Positions 15,068-19,254 of a stretch of DNA of 19,254 nucleotides are shown here, one piece after another; within the stretch, counting starts at the first letter, position 1; every line of letters starts with the position of its first letter. This stretch comes from Treponema sp. GTDB taxonomy: Bacteria; Spirochaetota; Spirochaetia; Treponematales; Breznakiellaceae. The notes below the pieces were generated by a model. It worked only from the letters and a program-made list of their open reading frames with translations. It did no database searches and was not told the origin of the DNA. A program made the position numbers and the translations under genes. The stretch covers positions 1-19,254 of the forward strand of contig JAITAN010000007.1 of assembly GCA_031284105.1 (NCBI GenBank). Reading direction: 5' to 3'.

Positions 15068-15280
15068 ATGATCAAAGGAGAAGGGATCATGGAAGAAAGA
15101 AGCGTTTTTACTAAAGAATTTAAGGAATGGGGGGTGGAACTCGCCTTGAATACGGACCGGAAGGAGTCGGAGATTATCCAAGAGTTTGGGATTACCGGGA
15201 ATATACCGGTGATGAAGCGGGGCGAAAAGGAAGCGATGAAAGCCTTCGGCGGCGGGGGAAATGACCGGGATGAAGAGACA
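15068..15280 (+). pseudogene. IS3-family OrfA (helix-turn-helix) fragment
   Basis: The frame MEERSVFTKEFKEWGVELAL, then NTDRKESEIIQEFGITGNI and EAMKAFGGGGNDRDEE, matches the N-terminal DNA-binding protein of IS3-type elements (pattern FTKEFK..AV.L......S...I..E.GI..N......EG..AF.G.GN). Two start codons have good ribosome sites: ATG 15068 after AGGAGG, and ATG 15089 after AAAGGAG. After DEE the similarity stops and the frame runs on to 15523 through unrelated sequence. The leucine-zipper end and the whole OrfB integrase are missing. Several conserved positions (the LYRW part of the turn) are lost. It is therefore a remnant without its element ends. Confidence 0.7.
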
Positions 15281-15430
15281 CACGGCTATGGAAGGAAATT
15301 GCCGGCCCGTGGAAGACCGAGTGAAGCTCCGCCTCACTCGAAATCCCATTTTACGCCGTTTAACAGGGTTTTTTCCCTCCTTATCCCTATCATGCCCCGC
15401 CATTCGTTTTACAGGTATCATCGTCCATAT

Positions 15431-15577
15431 CCATTTCGGCAGGTTCGTACCCATGAACAACATATACAACCGCACGCCGTTCTTCAGTATTCCCCGGTAG
15501 ACTACTTTCCGATATCCGAATAGCCGCTTCACCATATAAAAGATATGTTCTACGTTGCTCCTCACTTTTGACTTCAT
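15431..15577 (-). pseudogene. IS5-family transposase, C-terminal fragment
   Basis: The minus-strand frame MKSKVRSNVEHIFYMVKRLF, then GYRKVVYRGILKNGVRLYML, corresponds to the last part of an IS5-type DDE transposase (SKVRS.VEH.F...KR.FG..K.RYRGL.KN...L..LF...NL). It contains the conserved region around the third catalytic acid, here E10 of the fragment. Everything upstream in the protein, including the first two catalytic Asp residues, is absent. In its place, in the same reading frame, lies the second palindromic array. Confidence 0.75.
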
Positions 15578-15583
15578 ATACTC

Positions 15584-16215
15584 TCGCGGGGAAACTTTTT
15601 TCCTCAAGAGGAAAACTTTTTTCCTCCACGGGGAAATCTTTTTCCTCCGCGGGGAAAGTTTTTTCCTCCGCGGGGAAAGTTTTTTCCTCCGTGGGAAAAT
15701 CTTTTTCCTCAAGAGGAATACTTTTTTCCTCCGCGGGGAAAGTTTTTTCCTCAAGAGGGAAAGTTTTTTCCTCCGCGGGGAACGTTTTTTCCTCAAGAGG
15801 GAAAGTTTTTTCCTCCGCGGGGAAACTTTTTTCCTCAAGAGGGAAACTTTTTTCCTCAAGAGGAAAACTTTTTTCCTCAAGAGGAAAATCTTTTTCCTCC
15901 GCGGGAAAACTTTTTTCCTCAAGAGGAAAACTTTTTTCCTTCACGGGAAAATCTTTTTCCTCAAGAGGAAAAGTTTTTTCCTCCGCGGGAAAATCTTTTT
16001 CCTCAAGAGGAAAAGTTTTTTCCTCCGCGGGAAAACTTTTTTCCTCAAGAGGGAAAATCTTTTTCCTCAAGAGGAAAATCTTTTTCCTTCACGGGGAAAG
16101 TTTTTTCCTTCACGGGGACAGTATTTTCCTTCACGGGGAAAGTTTTTTCCTCAAGAGGAAAACTTTTTTCCTCCACGGGAAAATCTTTTTCCTCAAGAGA
16201 GAAAGTTTTTCTCCG
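15584..16215. repeat. Tandem array of about 30 palindromic 21-bp units
   Basis: Counting gives about 29 full units plus a partial first one. Each has an 18-nt near-palindrome plus a 3-nt variable spacer. The two main palindromes are TTTTCCTCAAGAGGAAAA (perfect 7-8 bp arms) and a CCGCGG-centred form TTTTCCTCCGCGGGAAAA; they often alternate, giving a loose 42-bp higher-order pattern. Minor forms carry CCACGG, CCGTGG or TTCACGGG. The spacer is chosen from GTT, CTT or TCT forms apparently independently of the core. One unit near 16041-16062 has 22 bp. Because the unit lacks stop codons in nearly every frame, long apparent ORFs cover the array on both strands (heptapeptides such as FPLEEKS or FFLKRES). 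The odd-length unit breaks all of them, so I treat the array as non-coding. Confidence 0.93.
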
Positions 16216-16302
16216 GCAGGAGGAATTGACCTTATCCGGCTAAACGCTTTATCGTTCCTAAAATAAACAAAGCGCCCCCATGCGGCTAAAAAGAGGTTAA
16301 TC

Positions 16303-16521
16303 ATGAGCAATGGCGTATGTTCCGCTCATGAGGCGGAATCCCTATCCTTCGCCGCGGCCTTCAACGCCGGACTCGCACCCCACGCGGAACCGCCGGGCAT
16401 TCCCCCGCCGCTCGTGAGCGCCGACGCCGCGAAACTCGCGCCCTACCACGCGGCAGATGCCCCCAACGCGGGCAAGCTCGACCGCGAAGACCGCGGAGAG
16501 AAGCGCGATGCCCGCGGTTAG
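16303..16521 (+). CDS. Small hypothetical protein, 72 residues
   Basis: ATG 16303 with a GAGG ribosome site six bases upstream. The protein is Ala/Pro-rich with pieces PHAEPPGIPPPLVSADAAKL, then APYHAADAPNAGKLDREDRG. The spacing of IP..., A..L..Y..A and the D..K/R pairs recalls the beginning of a hypothetical protein family that I associate with treponemes, truncated here, but I cannot verify this. High G+C in third positions would favour coding. The frame ends 60 bp before the ABC transporter start and just before its promoter. Confidence 0.4.
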   Translation: MSNGVCSAHEAESLSFAAAFNAGLAPHAEPPGIPPPLVSADAAKLAPYHAADAPNAGKLDREDRGEKRDARG

Positions 16522-16545
16522 GCCGGACCTCCGGCGCAGATTGTC

Positions 16546-16574
16546 TTGACAACCGCCGGCGGTACCTATACTAT
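16546..16574 (+). promoter_or_regulatory. Promoter of the ABC exporter gene, again adjacent to the ATG
   Basis: TTGACA (16546-16551), 17 bp, TACTAT (16569-16574); an alternative TATACT (16567-16572) has a 15-bp spacer. The start codon at 16582 is seven bases past the -10 box and no Shine-Dalgarno site is present, so this mRNA would be leaderless or nearly so. Confidence 0.5.
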
Positions 16575-16581
16575 TGACGCA

Positions 16582-18468
16582 ATGAAAAGTAAACGCAGCC
16601 CGTCCCCAAGAGGCGCCCTGTCCAACTATAAAACCCTCATCCCCTATCTGTACCGCTACCGCTTCCACTATATAGCGGGTTTTATATGCCTTATCGTTGT
16701 CGACGCGGCTCAGGTCATTATCCCTCTGTTCCTGCAGCAAGCCATAGACATTATCGTAACCGGCGCCTTTACCGTGAGAACAATCATAAAACCCGCGTCC
16801 GTTATGGTCGCCCTGATGACCGTTATCGGCGGCGGACGGTTTCTGTGGCGGTATTTCATACACGGGTCCGCGCGGCGCATTGAAGCCGGTATGCGCGCGG
16901 CGCTTTTCGATCATTTCCTCACGCTTTCCTATGACTTTTTCCAAAAAAACAAGATCGGCGATTTAATCTCCCGCTCAACCAACGATCTTGATGCGGTGCG
17001 TACCGCCATCGGCATGGGGCTTGTCGCTCTGGTTGACGGCACCATCATGGCGGTCTCAATTCTGGCGATCATCTTCGTAAATGATGCTCACTCCGCCGCG
17101 CTCGCCATTATTCCCCTACCGCTCATCACGCTGCTGATCCTGCTTTTCGGCAATCTGGTCGGCAGGCGTTTCCAAAAGGCGCAAGAAGCCTATTCCGCCA
17201 TGAGCGGCATAGTACAGGAAACCTTTGCCGGTATCCGTGTGGTGAAGTCGTTTGTCAAAGAATGGCATTTCCTCCGGAAGTTCGCGGATACTACCGACGA
17301 TTACCGCGCGGCGAATATGGCTCTGGTAAAACTCTACGGCGTTTTTTTCCCGCTGATCGGCTTCTTTTCAGGCTTAACTTCCATCATATTGCTGCTTGCA
17401 GGCGGTATCCGCGTTGTCCAAGGCGTTATGACGCCCGGACAATTAACCGCCCTGTTCCGCTATTTCCAGATGCTGATCTGGCCGCTTATGAGCGCGGGCT
17501 TCATGGTGAACTTGATACAGCGGGGCGCGGTGAGCCTTGGACGCATAAACGAAGTAATGTATACTCAGCCCCTCATTGCGGCGCCGCCAAACCCCGCTCA
17601 ATCGGAGGATCCCCGCGCCCCGCTGATAGAATTCCGCAATCTCAGCTTTATTTATAAAGAATATGAACAATATGAAAAAAAAGACCGCGGTGACGGAGCA
17701 TCCCAAGAAACCGTCAAAAACCAATGTATACTCGAAAACATCTCCATTAGCATCGAACAGGGAACGCGGCTCGGCATACTGGGACGCACCGGTTCGGGGA
17801 AGACAACCCTCGTGAAAACGCTTATGCGCATGATTGAGCCGCCGGCAAACACGGTTCTCGTGAAGGGCGTTGATGTACGGGACTGGGACTTAAAGAAACT
17901 GCGCGGCCTGTTCGCGGTTACGCCTCAGGATTCCTACCTTTTTTCCGATTCCATCAGGCGGAACATAGCCTATGGATTTGAGGACGAACAGGGCGCGGAC
18001 GAGCCGGACCGCGCATTGTCCGCAAAAATAGAAAAAGCCGTCTCCTTGTCCGCCATCGACAATGACTTGGCGAATTTCACGGACGGCTTAAACACCATCA
18101 TCGGGGAACGGGGACTGACGCTTTCCGGCGGACAGAAACAGCGGGTTTCCATTTCCCGCGCGATCATAAAAGGCGGAGAAATACTCATCCTAGATGACGC
18201 TCTTTCCGCAGTGGATGCCGAAACCGAGCAAAAGATACTTTTACGGCTTCTGGAAACAAAGCCGGAATCGGCGTCCGCGCAACGGTTGACGGTCATCATC
18301 ATTTCTCACCGCGTCTCAACGCTTTGCAACGCCGACAAGGTACTGGTGCTCGACAAAGGGCGCATCGCGGAATACGGAACGCCGGCGGAACTTATTGCAC
18401 AGAACGGTTTCTATGCCAAGACCGCAGCGTTGCAACAGTTGGAACAGCGGACGGTTTTACCAAATTGA
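16582..18468 (+). CDS. ABC exporter half-transporter (TM287/YheI-like, degenerate catalytic site)
   Basis: A 628-residue fusion of a six-helix exporter membrane domain (about 25-310) and an ATPase domain. ATPase motifs are Walker A GRTGSGKT (about 401-408), Q-loop TPQDSYLFSDSI, signature LSGGQKQR (about 514), Walker B ILILDDALSAVD (about 534-545) and H-loop ISHR (H about 576). The residue after the Walker B aspartate is Asp539 instead of the catalytic Glu. That is the mark of the weak-site subunit of heterodimeric exporters such as TM287/288 or BmrC/BmrD, which export drugs, lipids or peptides. The partner gene normally lies next door but is not in the window. I start at ATG 16582 because an in-frame TTG at 16546 lies within the -35 box. 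Substrate unknown. Confidence 0.9.
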   Translation: MKSKRSPSPRGALSNYKTLIPYLYRYRFHYIAGFICLIVVDAAQVIIPLFLQQAIDIIVTGAFTVRTIIKPASVMVALMTVIGGGRFLWRYFIHGSARRIEAGMRAALFDHFLTLSYDFFQKNKIGDLISRSTNDLDAVRTAIGMGLVALVDGTIMAVSILAIIFVNDAHSAALAIIPLPLITLLILLFGNLVGRRFQKAQEAYSAMSGIVQETFAGIRVVKSFVKEWHFLRKFADTTDDYRAANMALVKLYGVFFPLIGFFSGLTSIILLLAGGIRVVQGVMTPGQLTALFRYFQMLIWPLMSAGFMVNLIQRGAVSLGRINEVMYTQPLIAAPPNPAQSEDPRAPLIEFRNLSFIYKEYEQYEKKDRGDGASQETVKNQCILENISISIEQGTRLGILGRTGSGKTTLVKTLMRMIEPPANTVLVKGVDVRDWDLKKLRGLFAVTPQDSYLFSDSIRRNIAYGFEDEQGADEPDRALSAKIEKAVSLSAIDNDLANFTDGLNTIIGERGLTLSGGQKQRVSISRAIIKGGEILILDDALSAVDAETEQKILLRLLETKPESASAQRLTVIIISHRVSTLCNADKVLVLDKGRIAEYGTPAELIAQNGFYAKTAALQQLEQRTVLPN

Positions 18469-18546
18469 GTATGAAAAGAGCGGTTTAATTCCCCTGAACC
18501 AAGCTCCGGACCTGGTTCCGGTACCAGATAACAAAGGAGAAATAAA

Positions 18547-18681
18547 ATGGGAAACGCACGTATCCCAAGAGGTATACCTGATACTGCATATTGCCCGCCG
18601 CCTATAATGCCGCGGGGGAGCGCCTATAAGGACCGGCCTACCACACGTTTTGCATTGAGGACAAAGATAGGCTGCCATTGA
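18547..18681 (+). CDS. Small ORF with a strong ribosome site, 44 residues
   Basis: AAAGGAG at 18533-18539 stands seven bases before ATG 18547, an unusually good initiation site. The product (MGNARIPRGIPDTAYC..., ending RTKIGCH) is not recognised and is not the start of an ABC transporter. It begins 78 bp after the exporter gene. Its stop overlaps a coding-like stretch in the next frame (18671 onward, AAIDGMVYEGAFTVGKAIRI). This could be one gene broken by a frameshift and then by the third array. Confidence 0.4.
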   Translation: MGNARIPRGIPDTAYCPPPIMPRGSAYKDRPTTRFALRTKIGCH

Positions 18682-18799
18682 TGGAATGGTATACGAGGGC
18701 GCGTTCACGGTAGGCAAAGCGATACGCATACGGGACGGCCGGATAAAAGCCGTAAAGAGGCGTTTTGACCATTTCGGCGGAGCGGGCGTCCCTTTTTCA
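18671..18799 (+). other. Coding-like stretch leading into the third array
   Basis: The frame AAIDGMVYEGAFTVGKAIRI, then RDGRIKAVKRRFDHFGGAGV and PFSGQ, has ordinary protein composition but no start or ribosome site. It continues in register into the array, and the DNA after the array (19142-19246, EFKLSLPAAGLAREGLIRLV, then STQVYVWGYARWEI and stop) is open in the same frame. The register is kept because the array has a 21-bp period, but some units carry TAG in this frame. Confidence 0.25.
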
Positions 18800-19127
18800 G
18801 GTCAAGCGCCGCGGCTTTTAAGTCAGTAGCCATGGCTTTTAAGTCAAGCGCCACGGCTTTCAGGTCAGTAGCCGCGGCTTTTAAGTCAAGAGCCATGGCT
18901 TTTAAGTCAAGCGCCATGGCTTTCAGGTCAAGAGCCGCGGCTTTCAAGTCAAGAGCCATGGCTTTCAAGTCAGTAGCCGCGGCTTTTAAGTCAGTAGCCG
19001 CGGCTTTCAGGTCAAGCGCCGCGGCTTTTAAGTCAAGCGCCGCGGCTTTCAGGTCAAGAGCCATGGCTTTTAAGTCAAGCGCCATGGCTTTCAGGTCAAG
19101 AGCCGCGGCTTTCAAGTCAAGAGCCAT
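18705..19127 (-). CDS. Heptapeptide-repeat ORF across the third array
   Basis: A 140-residue frame consisting of heptads D-L-K-A-(A/M/V)-A-(L/T), followed by a 30-residue unrelated tail (KKGRPLRRNGQNAS...). The case for coding: within units the Leu codon occurs as TTA, TTG and CTG, and the Ala codon as GCT and GCG, all silent, and the frame has no stop. The repeat would be strongly helical. The case against: a TGA stands one partial heptad upstream of the first ATG, there is no Shine-Dalgarno site, and the array is a palindromic satellite like two others nearby that do not code. It could be a gene that lost its 5' end. Confidence 0.35.
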   Translation of the reverse strand: MALDLKAAALDLKAMALDLKAMALDLKAAALDLKAAALDLKAAATDLKAAATDLKAMALDLKAAALDLKAMALDLKAMALDLKAAATDLKAVALDLKAMATDLKAAALDLKKGRPLRRNGQNASLRLLSGRPVCVSLCLP

Positions 19128-19142
19128 GGCTTTTAAGTCAAG
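18800..19142. repeat. Tandem array of 16 palindromic 21-bp units
   Basis: Sixteen full units and the start of a seventeenth. Each is centred on AGCCATGGCT or AGCCGCGGCT (perfect 10-bp palindromes, extendable to AAGAGCCATGGCTTTT) followed by a short AAGTC or AGGTC spacer. Variation is confined to four places: A or G at the first base; AGC, AGA or GTA before the core; AT, GC or AC in the centre; T or C near the end. These combine in many ways. At the junction between units only TTTTAAGTC, TTTCAGGTC and TTTCAAGTC occur; the fourth combination is never seen. Confidence 0.93.
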
Positions 19143-19233
19143 AGTTCAAACTTTCATTACCGGCCGCGGGGTTGGCGCGGGAAGGGCTGATCCGCCTTGT
19201 CTCCACGCAGGTATACGTCTGGGGATATGCGCG

Positions 19234-19254
19234 ATGGGAAATATAGATAAAGAA
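19234..19254 (+). CDS. Possible start of a gene cut by the window edge
   Basis: ATG 19234 follows GGGGA (19221-19225 region) by about nine bases and the frame MGNIDKE stays open to the window end. It overlaps the stop of the preceding open frame. Seven codons are too few to judge. Confidence 0.2.

Noticed and set aside
15390..16266. Several long ORFs of 183-335 residues covering the second array on both strands
   Set aside because: They exist because the 21-bp unit lacks stop codons in most frames. They lack ribosome sites and all change repeat type at the 22-bp unit.
1..19254. tRNA or rRNA genes
   Set aside because: Read for conserved tRNA loops and rRNA signatures on both strands; none seen, although a covariance search was not possible.

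Overview
The window looks like a spirochaete chromosome, most probably a Treponema of the termite-gut type. The evidence is the gene order rpsF-ssb-rpsR-(DUF2232-type membrane protein)-rplI-dnaB, the treponemal style of the secreted proteins, a perfect sigma-54 promoter, and the abundance of short palindromic tandem repeats. The genus is inferred from content and order, not from a database search.

Layout. 1-562: tail of an unknown frame, then a 22-unit array of 23-bp palindromic repeats. 563-3480: hairpin-rich leader, then an AT-rich type II restriction-modification pair (N6-adenine methyltransferase on +, PD-(D/E)XK endonuclease on -) whose stop codons overlap tail to tail. 3527-3823: decayed 3' part of a GNAT acetyltransferase, probably broken when the restriction-modification cassette arrived. 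4175-7546: rseP with a promoter so close that the mRNA may be leaderless, followed by a secreted beta-propeller gene. 7558-12421: a minus-strand housekeeping block with two transcription units. The first is rpsF-ssb-rpsR-DUF2232, with a strong promoter and a structured leader, ending in a terminator. The second is rplI-dnaB-comFB, with its own likely promoter. 12500-13355: a small heat-shock protein gene with upstream inverted repeats, a consensus -24/-12 promoter, a 150-nt leader of three hairpins and a terminator. 13413-14717: an exported protein with a possible Cys/His hydrolase site. 14718-16545: a graveyard of IS3 and IS5 transposase fragments, a 30-unit array of 21-bp palindromic repeats and a small ORF. 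16546-18468: an ABC exporter half. 18470-19254: small ORFs, coding-like remnants and a third array (16 units of 21 bp).

The most unusual content is the set of three tandem arrays. Their sequences are unrelated, but they share one architecture: a 21-23 bp period, a 10-18 bp palindrome in every unit and a short AT-rich spacer. In the first array both palindrome arms change together between unit classes. In the third, most variation is synonymous when read on the minus strand as a heptapeptide close to A-L-D-L-K-A-A, which hints at past or present coding. The second array contains an out-of-frame unit and abuts a transposase fragment, so it is better explained as non-coding.

The other noteworthy system is the sigma-54 control of hsp20, which is complete in sequence: enhancer-like repeats, promoter, structured leader, gene and terminator.
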